A stretch of DNA of 64,000 bases from Streptomyces rapamycinicus NRRL 5491 (lineage in GTDB: Bacteria > Actinomycetota > Actinomycetes > Streptomycetales > Streptomycetaceae), in NCBI RefSeq assembly GCF_024298965.1, contig NZ_CP085193.1, positions 4,588,001 to 4,652,000 of the forward strand, written 5' to 3'. The notes under the pieces were generated by a model. That model ran no database searches, was not told the origin of the DNA, and saw nothing but the letters and a program-made list of their open reading frames with translations. Shown piece after piece: positions 25,701 to 35,862 of this stretch. The first letter of the stretch is position 1. Each line of letters starts with the position of its first letter. A program made the translations under genes and the position numbers.

Positions 25701-26637
25701 GCTGCGGGCCCAGCAGCTGCCCACCGAGGAGGAGTACGCCACCGCCCGGGACCGCGCCGGCCAGCTGTTCGGCGTCACCGCCAAGCCCGGCCTGTTCGCC
25801 CGGAACGTCAACCGGCTCGCCACCGACGTCCTGGCCAGGGCGACCGCGTACGAGAAGAGCGTGGGCGACGTGCGCACCGTGCTCAAGCGGCACGCCGCCC
25901 TGCTCGGGCTCGACGGGGAGGGCACGACCGAGCGCGGCCGTATCCTGCGGGAGGCCGCCGCCCTGCTGGCCCGCCTGGTGCGCCACACCGACGATGCCAC
26001 CGGGCTGGTGTGCGAGCTGGCCTCCGTCTCGTACGACACGCCCGCCCGGGAGCTGTCCCACGCGATGGACAGCGCCGCCGACGTGCTGGCGGCCCTGGAC
26101 GGCACCAACTGGCGGCTGCTGACCAGCGTGCACGGGCTCACCGGCCGCGACGACAGCATCGGCGACCGCGCACAGCGGCTCATGGACCGGATCGGCGAGG
26201 CGGCGCGCACCCCCGAGTTCCGGCGGTCCCTGATCCCCGTGCTCGGCGAGGTCCGCGAGCTGGGGCACGCCCTGGTGGACTCCGCCCTCCGGCTGGAGCG
26301 GCCCGCTCCCGACGAGCCCGCTGCCGAGCCGGACCCGGTGACGGACGCCGGGCAGGTCACGCTGTCCGAGCACGGCGCCCCGCCGATCTCCTCGGACCCC
26401 GCGGGGCCGGTGCGGGGCGAGCAGCAGCCGCTGTCCTGGGAGCCCGAGGGCTCGGGGACCGGCGCCGACGGGCCCCGTCCGCCGCGGGCCGCCCGCCGGG
26501 TCATCGCCCCCGGCCCGGCCGCGCTCCACGCCGACCTCAGCGCCGTACGCGAGGAGGTCGAGGCATTCCGGGCCCTGCACCCGGACACTCCGGTGGAGAT
26601 CTCCTGGCGTGCCGAGCCGGACGGTGAGAGCCGGTGA
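22717..26637 (+). CDS. pglY: BREX-2 ATPase PglY
   Basis: The 1306-residue protein carries an early P-loop, YLHGSFGAGKSHFLTVLHAV (K82), preceded by DVLDIKEDVLSGDFKIALSE, which typifies PglY/BrxC ATPases. Walker B is YDGVVLFLDELVLWLQ, followed by sensor-like ILSFISRQRDLSQL. An acidic linker (DDEDGEHDEDDEDGE) interrupts the ATPase region. The long C-terminal part is helical and ends near EEVEAFRALHPDTPVEISW. PglY is the large AAA+ ATPase of BREX-2, essential for phage exclusion and thought to drive assembly on DNA. Its stop overlaps the pglZ GTG by 4 bp, so pglY-pglZ-brxD-brxHI form a continuous translationally coupled operon. Confidence 0.95.
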   Translation: MARGSGVVLRDVLDIKEDVLSGDFKIALSEGFTGDAAGSIDDYVVTPQLQGEFRKALKLVGSALRKNASHAAYLHGSFGAGKSHFLTVLHAVLNGDPAVESKTRLREVVTEHADWLPGRKFLMVPYHLVGAASLESALLGGYVKAVRRERPEAPTPLVFRADSLLADARELRAKIGDEAFIGLLPAPVAPRAAAADDEDGEHDEDDEDGELPPIGAVPAVGWTSAALDAAFRAPAGDPQRDQLLTALFNGPNKHYADTVSGDAAAYVTLDDGLSEMSKHARSLGYDGVVLFLDELVLWLQARMSNRTFINDEIQKLSKLIESSNPDRPVPILSFISRQRDLSQLMGSDILGSDVENLQQALEYLKERVTVVDLEDRNLPEIIKERVLRPLPGQERVLEAAFTGIDKAGQLVKDVLLDGEGATGADWEDFRAVYPLSPALLNVLVALSGALQRERTGLKLVQQLLERNADAEVGRLIPLGDLWDVLVDATSTAFTAKLQQESETARRFYAKARRYLLNRYGRADHPDFLADERYVKTLLLAALAPDVPALRRLTAGRLAALNHGSLRSRAVPVREKVIERMRALQGAFPGELRSEGTDDPVFSLHLSDLDVEPILDAVVGEDKGGARRAWLRERLWEELGLTGRQGQLLDEKKIVWRGSERTVEFVFGEVRNARSVADEAFEPATAGNLRIILDCPFDEEPGRSPDDAYRRVAGLRASHPGAPVLVWLCDHFSEQRKAQLGRLMRINFLLERDRLSDYTRTFPPDDRLKARRSLEHARDNLTRTLVESLREVYGLAEAKDGTRGAEVADGRHVLSLQPEFPRPQPEGSKPFDLAVAQLADGMFSALYDKHPDFGPGPGTTPRAVTPADLAAALKWLIRAVDEGGRAEVDTKELRAVKRVVEALELGTVHDGPLVVRGDQLRTRINQAASAHGEHGELAVEDIRNWIRDDLGLRGLDKHVSSLLIAAYALFDDRSWVLYSGTETTPPPLSEIGLGWKLRAQQLPTEEEYATARDRAGQLFGVTAKPGLFARNVNRLATDVLARATAYEKSVGDVRTVLKRHAALLGLDGEGTTERGRILREAAALLARLVRHTDDATGLVCELASVSYDTPARELSHAMDSAADVLAALDGTNWRLLTSVHGLTGRDDSIGDRAQRLMDRIGEAARTPEFRRSLIPVLGEVRELGHALVDSALRLERPAPDEPAAEPDPVTDAGQVTLSEHGAPPISSDPAGPVRGEQQPLSWEPEGSGTGADGPRPPRAARRVIAPGPAALHADLSAVREEVEAFRALHPDTPVEISWRAEPDGESR

Positions 26638-29384
26638 CGATCACCCGTCCCGTCGCAGGCCGACGCGCCGTCGAGGTGCTGCTCCAGACCGAGCTGAGGC
26701 ACGCGCCCGACCGCCGGCTCGTCCTGGTCGACGCGGTATGGGATCCCGAGGAGAAGGACACCGAGTTCACCGTCGCGGTCGACGGCGGGCACCGCCGCGT
26801 CGTCGTCACCGACCAGCGCTCCCCGCTCGGCGTCACCGATGCCTGGCACCGCCACCTCGCGGGCGGCGCGGGGGACGACGACAGCGTCCTCGTCATCACC
26901 GGCACCGTCCCGTCCGACCAGCTCGGCCTGGACCTGCGGGCCCACGCGGTGCGCAGGTATCCGCTGCCCGTCGACCGCGCCGAGATCGTCGCCCAGCTTT
27001 TCGGGGCCGCCGACCTCGACCCGCGCATGCTGGGCGAGCACTGGCTGCTCGACGCGCTGCTCCAGGCCGAGCCGCTCGACGGCTGGCCCCGGGTCGGTGC
27101 CGTCCTCACCCGCGACCGGGCCGTACGCGCCCTGCTCGGTGCGCGCCTCGGGCTCGGCGATCCCGCGTCCGACACCCTGGACCTCGACGCCGACGCACTG
27201 TTCGCCTGGACCCGCACCCCGGCCGGGCCCTCGCTCTACGCCGCCCTGCCCAGGGAGGAACAGCGCGGTCTGGAGACCTGGCTGGCCCGGACCATCGGGC
27301 CCGCCGCTCCCACACTCCTCACCCTGGCCGCCGAGGGGCGGGGCAGTGACGCGCTGCCGCTGGGCGTGCTCGCCTCGGCCGCCCTGAGCTCACCGTCGTC
27401 GGAGGCCGCGGGCTTCGCCCTGGGCACCCTGTTCGGTCCGGCCCTCGCCTCCTTCGACACACTGCGGGCCTTCGCCGACGCCGCCACGGGCGTTCTCACC
27501 CGCTGGATCGCGCAGGCCGAGGGCCCCACCGCACCGGCCGGCGCGGCCCGTTCCCGGGTGGTGGCCGTCCTCGAACGCGCCGACCAGCTCGCCGCCGACG
27601 CGCGCCTCACCGATCTGGTCCGCGGCGACCGGCTGCTTCCGTCGGGCTACCTGGGGCGGCTGCGGGCCCTGGCCACCTGCCTCGGCGACCGCGGCGAGGA
27701 CGCGACCGCACTACTCGCCGAGGCCGCCCTGCACGACTTGGAAGCACATCAGCTCGCCCTGCTCCACGCCGAGTCCACCGAGACCGCCCGTACCGCCGTC
27801 CGCCTGACGCGCTGGCTCGCCACCGACCCCCCGTCTCCCGCGACCGTCGCTCAGGGCGTGCGGGAACACCTGGCCTCCTCGGGCTGGGCCGACCTGGCCA
27901 TCGGTGTCCTCGCGGAGGGAGACGCCTCCCGTGACGCGGCCGTCGGCGAGGCGTACCGGCGGCTGATAGGAGCGGCGCGGGAGCGCCGCGCCGTCCTCGA
28001 CGCCCGTTTCGCCGGTCTGCTCTCCTCCTGGTCCGAGACCGCCTGCCAGCAGGCGAACGGCGGTGCGCTGCTCATCGAGGACGTCCTCGCCCGGACGGCG
28101 GCCCCGCTCGCCCAGGGCGGCGGCCGTCCGCTGATCCTCGTCCTGGACGGGATGAGCGCGGACGTCGCCGTCCGCATCGCCGGAGAACTGGACCGCAGGG
28201 CGTGGACCGAGATCGTGCCGGCCGCGGCGAAGGGCACCCTGCCGGTGCGGCAGGCAGCGGTGTCCATACTGCCGTCGGTCACCCGTGTCAGCCGGGCGTC
28301 CCTGCTGAGCGGCCGGCCCTCCGAGGGCGGCCAGTCCGCCGAGCGCACCGGCTTCGCCACCTTCTGGCGCAAGCGGCGCCGCGACGCTCACCTCTTCCAC
28401 AAGGGGGGCTACGAGGGCCCGCCCGGTCACCGGCTCGCCCCCGAACTCGTGCAGGCCCTCGCCTCCGACGACATCGTCGCCGTCGTCGTCAACACCATCG
28501 ACGACGCGCTGGCCGACGGCCGGGAGGGAACCAGCGGCCGCTGGGGCCTGGCCGACATCGGGAAACTGCCCGATCTGCTCAACGCCGCCCGCGACTACGG
28601 GCGTCCGGTCGTGCTCGTCTCCGACCACGGCCACATCGTCGACCGCACCGAGCGCGGACACCAGCCCGCCGAGGTCACCGGGGTGCGCGGCGCCCGCTGG
28701 CGCACCGGGGACCCCGGTGACGGGGAAGTCGCCCTGGCCGGTCCGCGCGTACTGACCGACGGCCGGCGCATCACCGCCGCCTGGCGTGACGACCTGCGCT
28801 ACACCGCGCGGCAGGCCGGATACCACGGCGGTGCCTCACTCGCCGAGGTCACCGTTCCCGTGATCACCCTGGTGCCGTCCGGAGGCACCGTGCCGCCGGG
28901 CTGGGTGCTGCTGCCGCCCGAGTCGGCCGAGCCCGCCTGGTGGAAGGAATCCGGCACCGCGCCCGGGGTGGTGGCCCAGAACACGCCGGAACCGCCCGCC
29001 CGCGTCGAGGAGCCGAAGGCTCGGCCCGCCCGCCGTTCCACGGCGTCCGGCCGGCTCACCCTCGGGCAGCGGACGGTGCGCAGCGCCCCGTACCGGACGC
29101 AGCGCGAGTTCGTCCGCGCCGCGCCATCCGACAAGGCCGTCGAGGCGGCGCTCGACGCCCTGGACGCGGCGGGCGGGAAGCTGTCGCCCGGAGCGGTCGC
29201 CGCGGCGGCCCAGGCCGCCACCGGCAAGTCGCAGCGCAACCCCGCGCGCTTCGCCACGATGCTGGAGCGGCTGCTCAACATCGACGGTTACCCCGTGCTC
29301 CAGCTGGTCGAGTCGGGCCGCACCGTGCAGCTCGACCGCGCCCTGCTCAGCCAGCAGTTCCTGCCGTCGGAAGGCAACGCATGA
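26634..29384 (+). CDS. pglZ: BREX-2 phosphatase-domain protein PglZ
   Basis: This 916-residue protein starts with GTG inside the pglY stop. The alkaline-phosphatase-superfamily PglZ core starts at RPLILVLDGMSADVAVRI (metal ligand D505). It continues with ILPSVTRVSRASLLSGRP (nucleophile Ser/Thr region) and ends with VVLVSDHGHIVDRTERG (D664, H665, H667), so the metal-binding set looks intact. About 500 helical residues precede it and a winged-helix-like tail follows (LDALDAAGGKLSPGAVAAAA). PglZ is the defining protein of BREX systems. In Pgl it is thought to act as a conditional toxin or nuclease-like component controlled by PglX. Confidence 0.95.
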   Translation: MTITRPVAGRRAVEVLLQTELRHAPDRRLVLVDAVWDPEEKDTEFTVAVDGGHRRVVVTDQRSPLGVTDAWHRHLAGGAGDDDSVLVITGTVPSDQLGLDLRAHAVRRYPLPVDRAEIVAQLFGAADLDPRMLGEHWLLDALLQAEPLDGWPRVGAVLTRDRAVRALLGARLGLGDPASDTLDLDADALFAWTRTPAGPSLYAALPREEQRGLETWLARTIGPAAPTLLTLAAEGRGSDALPLGVLASAALSSPSSEAAGFALGTLFGPALASFDTLRAFADAATGVLTRWIAQAEGPTAPAGAARSRVVAVLERADQLAADARLTDLVRGDRLLPSGYLGRLRALATCLGDRGEDATALLAEAALHDLEAHQLALLHAESTETARTAVRLTRWLATDPPSPATVAQGVREHLASSGWADLAIGVLAEGDASRDAAVGEAYRRLIGAARERRAVLDARFAGLLSSWSETACQQANGGALLIEDVLARTAAPLAQGGGRPLILVLDGMSADVAVRIAGELDRRAWTEIVPAAAKGTLPVRQAAVSILPSVTRVSRASLLSGRPSEGGQSAERTGFATFWRKRRRDAHLFHKGGYEGPPGHRLAPELVQALASDDIVAVVVNTIDDALADGREGTSGRWGLADIGKLPDLLNAARDYGRPVVLVSDHGHIVDRTERGHQPAEVTGVRGARWRTGDPGDGEVALAGPRVLTDGRRITAAWRDDLRYTARQAGYHGGASLAEVTVPVITLVPSGGTVPPGWVLLPPESAEPAWWKESGTAPGVVAQNTPEPPARVEEPKARPARRSTASGRLTLGQRTVRSAPYRTQREFVRAAPSDKAVEAALDALDAAGGKLSPGAVAAAAQAATGKSQRNPARFATMLERLLNIDGYPVLQLVESGRTVQLDRALLSQQFLPSEGNA

Positions 29385-30712
29385 CCGGGCCCGCCCTCGA
29401 CATCAGCGCCGCGCGCCGCCGCGACGTCGTCGACGCGCTGCGGCGCGGCACCGTCCCGCGGGCGGGGCTCGGCCTGTTCGCCGTCGGGCTGGAGCGCTTC
29501 GAGGGCGCGCTCGACGACGACCTGGCCACCGTCGCCCGTGGCGGTGCCGCCTTCCACGCCCTGCGCGGTGAGTACGGCTCCGGCAAGACCTTCTTCGCCC
29601 GCTGGCTCGCCGAGCGGGCCAAACGGCGCGGACTTGCCGTCAGCGAGGTCCAGATCTCGGAGACCGAGACCCCGCTGCACCGGCTGGAGACCGTCTACCG
29701 CAGACTCACCGAACGGCTCACCACCGCCACCCATCAGCCGTCCGCACTGCGCGCTGTCGTCGACTCCTGGTTCTACGCCCTGGAGGAGGAGGCGCTGGCC
29801 GGAGGCGATGTGGCGGACGACGACGAGGAGGCGCTGGCAGCCGCCGTCGACGTGCTCCTGGAGCAGCGGCTGGCCTCGGTCGCCCGCACGACGCCCGCCT
29901 TCTCGGCAGCGCTGCGCGGATACCGGCGGGCCGTGGCGGCCGGTGACGGTGCCCTCGCCGAAGCCCTGATCGCCTGGCTCGGCGGGCAGAAGTCGGTGGC
30001 CGCCGCCGCCAAGCGCGCCGCCGGAATCCGCGGCGACCTCGACCACTTCGCCGCCCTCGGCTTCCTCCAGGGCCTGCTGACCGTGTTGCGGGACTGCGGG
30101 CACCCCGGACTCCTGCTCGTCCTGGACGAGGTGGAGACCCTGCAACGGGTGCGCGGCGACGTCCGGGAAAAGTCCCTCAACGCGCTGCGCCAGCTCCTCG
30201 ACGAGATCGACACCGGACGCTTCCCCGGCCTGTTCCTCGTCATCACCGGCACCCCCGCCTTCTACGACGGTCAGCAGGGCGTACAGCGCCTGGCGCCCCT
30301 CGCCCAGCGCCTCGCCACCGACTTCACCACCGACCCGCGGTTCGACTCCCCGCGGGCGGTGCAGCTGCGGCTGCCGGGCTTCGACCTCGCCTCCCTTGGC
30401 GAACTGGGGCGCAAGGTGCGCGACATCTTCGCGGCCGACGCCCGTCATCCCGCGCGGCTCGCCGCGCTCGCGGACGACGCCTACCTCGACGAGCTGGCCC
30501 GTGCCGTCACCGGTGCGCTCGGCGGGAAGGTCGGCATCGCGCCACGCCTGTATCTGCGCAAACTGGTCGCCGATGTCCTGGACCGCATCGACGAGTTCGA
30601 GGACTTCGACCCCCGCAGGCACTACTCCCTGACCCTGCACACGGCCGAACTCAGCGACACCGAGCGCAACGCGGCGAGCAGCGCGGCGGACATCCCCCTG
30701 GACCTGCCGTGA
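29381..30712 (+). CDS. brxD: BREX ATP-binding protein BrxD
   Basis: The protein has 443 residues. It begins ISAARRRDVVDALRRGTVPR, matching the BrxD signature that precedes the P-loop ALRGEYGSGKTFFARWLAE (K69). Walker B is GLLLVLDEVETLQRVRG and an ORC/AAA-like sensor FLVITGTPAFYDGQQGVQRL follows. This DUF2791-type ATPase accompanies BrxHI in BREX type 2 and related loci and probably loads or regulates the helicase. It overlaps pglZ by ATGA and brxHI by GTGA. Confidence 0.92.
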   Translation: MTGPALDISAARRRDVVDALRRGTVPRAGLGLFAVGLERFEGALDDDLATVARGGAAFHALRGEYGSGKTFFARWLAERAKRRGLAVSEVQISETETPLHRLETVYRRLTERLTTATHQPSALRAVVDSWFYALEEEALAGGDVADDDEEALAAAVDVLLEQRLASVARTTPAFSAALRGYRRAVAAGDGALAEALIAWLGGQKSVAAAAKRAAGIRGDLDHFAALGFLQGLLTVLRDCGHPGLLLVLDEVETLQRVRGDVREKSLNALRQLLDEIDTGRFPGLFLVITGTPAFYDGQQGVQRLAPLAQRLATDFTTDPRFDSPRAVQLRLPGFDLASLGELGRKVRDIFAADARHPARLAALADDAYLDELARAVTGALGGKVGIAPRLYLRKLVADVLDRIDEFEDFDPRRHYSLTLHTAELSDTERNAASSAADIPLDLP

Positions 30713-32883
30713 GCGACCGGGCGTCCGAGGAGGGAGGCGGGCCACGCGTGCCCGACGCCTTCGATCTGCTCGACCCCGTCCTCGGACACCACGTCGTCAA
30801 CGCGCTCGGCTGGCACACCCTGCGTCCCCTGCAGACCGAGGCCGTCGCCCCACTCCTCGCCGGTGAGGACGCCGTACTGCTGGCCCCCACCGCGGGCGGC
30901 AAGACCGAAGCGGCCGTCTTCCCCTTGCTGACCCGGATGAATCGGCGCGGTTGGAAGGGCACCAGCGTGCTGTACGTGTGCCCGCTCAAGGCCCTCCTCA
31001 ACAACCTGCACCCGCGCCTGGAAACGTACGCGGGCTGGCTGGGCCGCAGCACGGGCCTGTGGCACGGTGACGTCACCACCTCGCGCCGCCGCCGACTGCT
31101 CGTCGAACGCCCCGACATCCTGCTGACCACACCCGAGTCCCTGGAGTCCATGCTGGTCAGCACGCATGTCGACCATCGCGCCTTCTTCAGCGGCCTGCAC
31201 TCGGTCGTCATCGACGAGGTTCACGCCTTCGCCGGCGACGACCGCGGCTGGCACCTGCTGGCAGTCCTCGAACGCCTGGCGCGCGTCGCGGGCCGTCCCC
31301 TCCAGCGCGTCGGCCTGTCCGCGACCATCGGAAACCCCACCGAGCTGCTGGACTGGCTCCAGGGCTCCGGGCACGGCCGACGGCCCGGCCGCGTCATCGC
31401 TCCCGATGCGCGGCCGCTGCCTCCGTCGGCGGGGGCCACGCAACCACCCGGAGAGATCGAACTCGACTACGTCGGTTCGGTCGCCAACGCCGCTATCGTC
31501 ATCGCCGCTCTCCACCGCGGCGAGAAGCGTCTCGTCTTCTGCGAGAGCCGGCGCACCGTCGAGGAGCTGGGCGAGCAGCTACGCCTGCGCGGCGTCACGA
31601 CCTTCCTCTCCCACGCCTCGCTCTCCGTGGACGAACGCAGACGGGCTGAATCAGCGTTCGCCGAGGCGCGGGACTGTGTGATCGTCTCGACCAGCACCCT
31701 GGAACTGGGCATCGACGTGGGTGACCTGGACCGGGTCATCCAGCTTGACGCGCCCCGCACCGTCGCCGCCTTCCTCCAGCGACTGGGCCGCACCGGTCGC
31801 CGCCCCGGCAGCAGCCGAAACTGCCTCTTCCTCGCATTGGACGACGAAGGGCTCCTCGCGTCGGCGGCCCTGCTGCTGCAGTGGTCACGTAACTGGGTGG
31901 AGCCTGTCACCCCGCCCCCCGAGCCCCGCCATCTCGTCGCCCAGCAACTGTTGGCCCTGTGCCTCCAGGAACATCAGGTCGGCGAGCACATGTGGCAGCA
32001 GTGGTGGGGCGGTACCGGCCCCTTCGGCCCCGGAGCCGCGCCTGTCGTCCGGCATCTGGTCGAACAGGGTTACCTCGACCAGGACTCGGGCCTTCTGTTC
32101 ATCGGCCCGGAGGCCGAACACCGCTACGGGCACCGCCATTTCATGAACCTCACGGCCGTCTTCACGGCCCCGCCCGAGTTCACCGTCCTCAACGGCCGCA
32201 GCGAGATCGGCCGTACCGACCCCGACCTGCTCACCGAGGAGGTCCAGGGTCCTCGCAGGCTCCTGCTGGCCGGACGGAGCTGGCAGGTCACCCACATCGA
32301 CTTCAGCCGTCGCCGCTGCTTTGTCGCCCCGGTCGACGAGGGAGGACGGGCCCGGTGGGCAGGCTTCGGCACCGAGCGGATCCTCTCCTTCGAGCTGACC
32401 CGCGCCACACGCGACGTACTCCTCGGAGAGAACCCGCCCGTGCGCCTCACCGGGCGGGCCTCGGCACGCCTCGCTCAGGCCAGGGAGGCGCACGTGAACA
32501 CGGTGCATCCCGGAGGTACCGTCATCGTCCGACGCCCCGATGGGGACGTCCGGTGGTGGACCTGGGCCGGCCACCGCGCGAACGCCACGCTCGCCGCCAC
32601 CCTGCTGCCCGCTGTGGCACCCCACCGGCGCACCCACGCCCACTGGATCCGGCTGCGGGACGACCTCACGCGCGAGGAGTGGGCAAGGGCCATGGCCCAG
32701 GCAGAAGGCGGCCTGAGCCTTCCCGAGATCGACGGGCGTGCTGTGCGCGGCCTCAAGTTCGCCGAGGCGCTGCCCGCCAGGCTCGCCGAGGCGACGCTGG
32801 CCACACGCACCGTGGATGAGGCAAGTGCCCGCTGCGTCCTCGAAGAGCCGGTCCGGTTCGCCATGCTCCAGGCCGGACTCTGA
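30709..32883 (+). CDS. brxHI: BREX-2 DEAD/DEAH-box helicase BrxHI
   Basis: The protein has 724 residues and a GTG start. Superfamily 2 motifs are in order: VALLAGEDAVLLAPTAGGKT-type Walker A (K65, T66), VLYVCPLKALLNN (Ia), VVIDEVHAF (DEVH at 169-172), VGLSATIGNP (III), LVFCESRRTVEEL (IV), STSTLELGIDVGDLDRVIQ (V) and QRLGRTGRRPGSS (VI). The C-terminal half resembles the Lhr-type winged-helix extension (LLLAGRSWQVTHIDFSRR). It is the last gene of the BREX-2 operon; no obvious hairpin follows its stop. Lhr-like helicases unwind DNA or RNA:DNA; the exact role in BREX is unresolved. Confidence 0.93.
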   Translation: MSDRASEEGGGPRVPDAFDLLDPVLGHHVVNALGWHTLRPLQTEAVAPLLAGEDAVLLAPTAGGKTEAAVFPLLTRMNRRGWKGTSVLYVCPLKALLNNLHPRLETYAGWLGRSTGLWHGDVTTSRRRRLLVERPDILLTTPESLESMLVSTHVDHRAFFSGLHSVVIDEVHAFAGDDRGWHLLAVLERLARVAGRPLQRVGLSATIGNPTELLDWLQGSGHGRRPGRVIAPDARPLPPSAGATQPPGEIELDYVGSVANAAIVIAALHRGEKRLVFCESRRTVEELGEQLRLRGVTTFLSHASLSVDERRRAESAFAEARDCVIVSTSTLELGIDVGDLDRVIQLDAPRTVAAFLQRLGRTGRRPGSSRNCLFLALDDEGLLASAALLLQWSRNWVEPVTPPPEPRHLVAQQLLALCLQEHQVGEHMWQQWWGGTGPFGPGAAPVVRHLVEQGYLDQDSGLLFIGPEAEHRYGHRHFMNLTAVFTAPPEFTVLNGRSEIGRTDPDLLTEEVQGPRRLLLAGRSWQVTHIDFSRRRCFVAPVDEGGRARWAGFGTERILSFELTRATRDVLLGENPPVRLTGRASARLAQAREAHVNTVHPGGTVIVRRPDGDVRWWTWAGHRANATLAATLLPAVAPHRRTHAHWIRLRDDLTREEWARAMAQAEGGLSLPEIDGRAVRGLKFAEALPARLAEATLATRTVDEASARCVLEEPVRFAMLQAGL

Positions 32884-33539
32884 GTGCGGCCGACGCATCG
32901 ACCATGGGCGCGCCATCCCGGCCAGTGACAGCACCACGCCGCGAGGGACGATGATCTCGTCGTCCATGACCAGGTGGACAAGGCGGTACTCGACACCCAT
33001 CCGTCTGCACCACGCCCTGGACAAGTTGTCAAGAGACTCTCGCTGGGGGTCCTCGCGGCAGGATTCGCCCTCCGCTCAGAGCCCGCACCACTCAGCCACA
33101 GGCAATATGTAGGTCGGGATAGCGGGTGGAGCTCGCTCCAGCGATCGGTTCGAACACAGCCGCCGTATCCCGGAAGCCCAGATCCAGGAGCGCCCGCAGC
33201 TCCGTCAGCAGCGCGCCCATGTCCTGCGCACATGCCCTCGGTCCCCGGGCCAGGATGCGTGTCAGCAGGATGAATCGACCGGGATAGGGACTCTCCCGCA
33301 GGTTTTCTGGAAGCGCGCTCAGGCGCTGCCTATGGCTGTATCAGGTGGCGAGCCCGGCTCCGCCGACGGGACAGCTGAAGCGCGAATCCGACCGATACTC
33401 GCATGGACAGGAACGAACAGGAAGCCCAGTAACAAACATTCCTTACACGATTGAGTGAGCCGACAGGGGAGGGCGTTAGAATTCCCCCCGATCGGCCATA
33501 ATTGGGCACGGCTGGTCACCGAAATTTGGGGAACAGATC
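32884..33539. other. 656-bp gap with decayed coding sequence
   Basis: No intact gene is visible. The centre holds an 82-codon minus-strand remnant listed separately. The last 110 bp upstream of the HTH gene contain TAGAAT at 33477-33482, a good -10 hexamer, though TTGAGT at 33451 is 20 bp away, wider than usual. The composition is AT-richer than the BREX genes. Confidence 0.5.
33092..33340 (-). pseudogene. Unidentified coding remnant
   Basis: The minus strand is open for 82 codons between stops and reads like real protein: RLSALPENLRESPYPGRFIL, then LTRILARGPRACAQDMGALL, then TELRALLDLGFRDTAAVFEP. There is no ATG or GTG near the beginning, so the 5' part is missing. I do not recognise the family. 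The amphipathic helix pattern and codon bias separate it from the antisense frames of neighbouring genes. It lies between the end of the BREX-2 operon and the HTH protein, consistent with debris at an island boundary. Confidence 0.4.
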
Positions 33540-34532
33540 ATGGCAGATGTCTTCGATCAAATTGAATGGAACGTTCAGAAGATCTTCGACGGAGAGCCGG
33601 TTTGCGTACATGTGGGAAATGCCATGGAGTGCGAGCTCAAGCGGCACCCCAGTTATCCGAAGTTTCACACCGAGGCGGTCCGAGCGGGAGTCCAGCCAGC
33701 TTCAAGCTCCCGTCTATGGGAATCCCTGATAGCCATGGGAAGGCTGTCCGACCTGGACGGTGACTGCACGTGGCGACTGGTCATTCTCGACTGCATCATT
33801 CCCAGCTTGCGCTCAGTGTCCGCGAGGGTATCCCGCGATTTCCGAGTCGATTGCGAAGAAATCCGGTCGGATATGGTGGCAACCGCACTGGAGGCATGGA
33901 AAGATACTGCCACAGGTGTTGCTCCGCGCAATGTGCGGGATCGAATGGTGAAAGCGGCCTTCGATGCGGCCTTCCGACAGGGGAAGGCCACTTCTTCAGA
34001 GCGTCCGATGGACGACATCGAAGCATTATCCTGGCAGGAACCCACTGCTCAGGACTGCAAACCGAGGGCGTCGTCGATTATCGATGTTGACGATATCCGA
34101 GACGCGGATGTCGCAGAACAGATCAGGGGCGAGCGAGCCGGTGCGATGCTCCAGAGGTGGGGTTGCTTTGACGCCGTGCATAGCTTTCATGACGAAATCC
34201 GCTCCGGTCACCGTTCAGGGTCGGCCGGTCAGGCCGTGAAGACTTCGCGGTCGCGATCCCTGATCTCCAACCCAAACCTCTACTACTACAGTTCAGATCT
34301 CTACCCCCGGCACATCGGACTCTCAGAAGCTGCAGGCGTCATGGGGATCGCAGAATCGGCCGCACATCGACTCATCAGGACAGGCCAGTTCCCCCTCCCT
34401 GTGGCGAGGGTGGGACGGAGTTACAAGGTATCCGTCAGGGCTCTCATGCACTTCAAAGATATTCCGGACGCCATCATCCATGTCGACGACGTCGAGAACG
34501 GCGCTCTCCATGCACGGGACGCGGTACCGTGA
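33540..34532 (+). CDS. HTH-domain protein of unknown function, AT-richer than neighbours
   Basis: This 330-residue protein has a helical N-terminal half rich in charged residues (FHTEAVRAGVQPASSSRLWE; SARVSRDFRVDCEEIRSDMV). A C-terminal excisionase/MerR-like helix-turn-helix reads IGLSEAAGVMGIAESAAHRL, then IRTGQFPLPVARVGRSYKVS, with the Gly-Arg-Ser-Tyr wing typical of AlpA/excisionase domains. GGGGA lies 8 nt before the ATG. Third positions contain many A and T, unlike the flanking core genes, which suggests horizontal origin. It may be the island's DNA-binding regulator or the relic of an integrative element; no integrase is present. Confidence 0.7.
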   Translation: MADVFDQIEWNVQKIFDGEPVCVHVGNAMECELKRHPSYPKFHTEAVRAGVQPASSSRLWESLIAMGRLSDLDGDCTWRLVILDCIIPSLRSVSARVSRDFRVDCEEIRSDMVATALEAWKDTATGVAPRNVRDRMVKAAFDAAFRQGKATSSERPMDDIEALSWQEPTAQDCKPRASSIIDVDDIRDADVAEQIRGERAGAMLQRWGCFDAVHSFHDEIRSGHRSGSAGQAVKTSRSRSLISNPNLYYYSSDLYPRHIGLSEAAGVMGIAESAAHRLIRTGQFPLPVARVGRSYKVSVRALMHFKDIPDAIIHVDDVENGALHARDAVP

Positions 34533-34700
34533 GCCATTATGTCGCCACTCGAACTCTCGGTCCTTGGTAGCCGGACATGCTTGTCGCCGCTAGAAGCGAA
34601 CCAGCCCCGCTGACGGCACAGACGGGTCGGCGGGAAACCGGATCAGGGGGCGAGGTGATACCACGCCAGACCTCCAGCACATCCCGGCACGGGAAAGAGC

Positions 34701-34732
34701 CAAGGGTCCGACTCCAATGAGCCGGACCTTTG
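34701..34732. terminator. Hairpin between the HTH gene and ychF
   Basis: CAAGGGTCCG (34701-34710) pairs with CGGACCTTTG (34723-34732) with one G-T wobble and a 12-nt loop. It separates two convergent genes and can terminate both. Confidence 0.6.
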
Positions 34733-34773
34733 TGGCTTGCATATTTGACAGCCGCAACGTGGTGGAATCGCAT

Positions 34774-35862
<1,089 letters not shown>

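Noticed and set aside
32884..33024. Minus-strand frame with VEYRLVHLVMDDEII just after brxHI
   Set aside because: It continues antisense into brxHI without domain similarity and has no ribosome site; too weak to call a gene.
34533..34773. tRNA or attachment site next to ychF that could explain the island insertion
   Set aside because: I could not fold any cloverleaf; the only clear structure is a terminator-like hairpin with a 10-bp stem.
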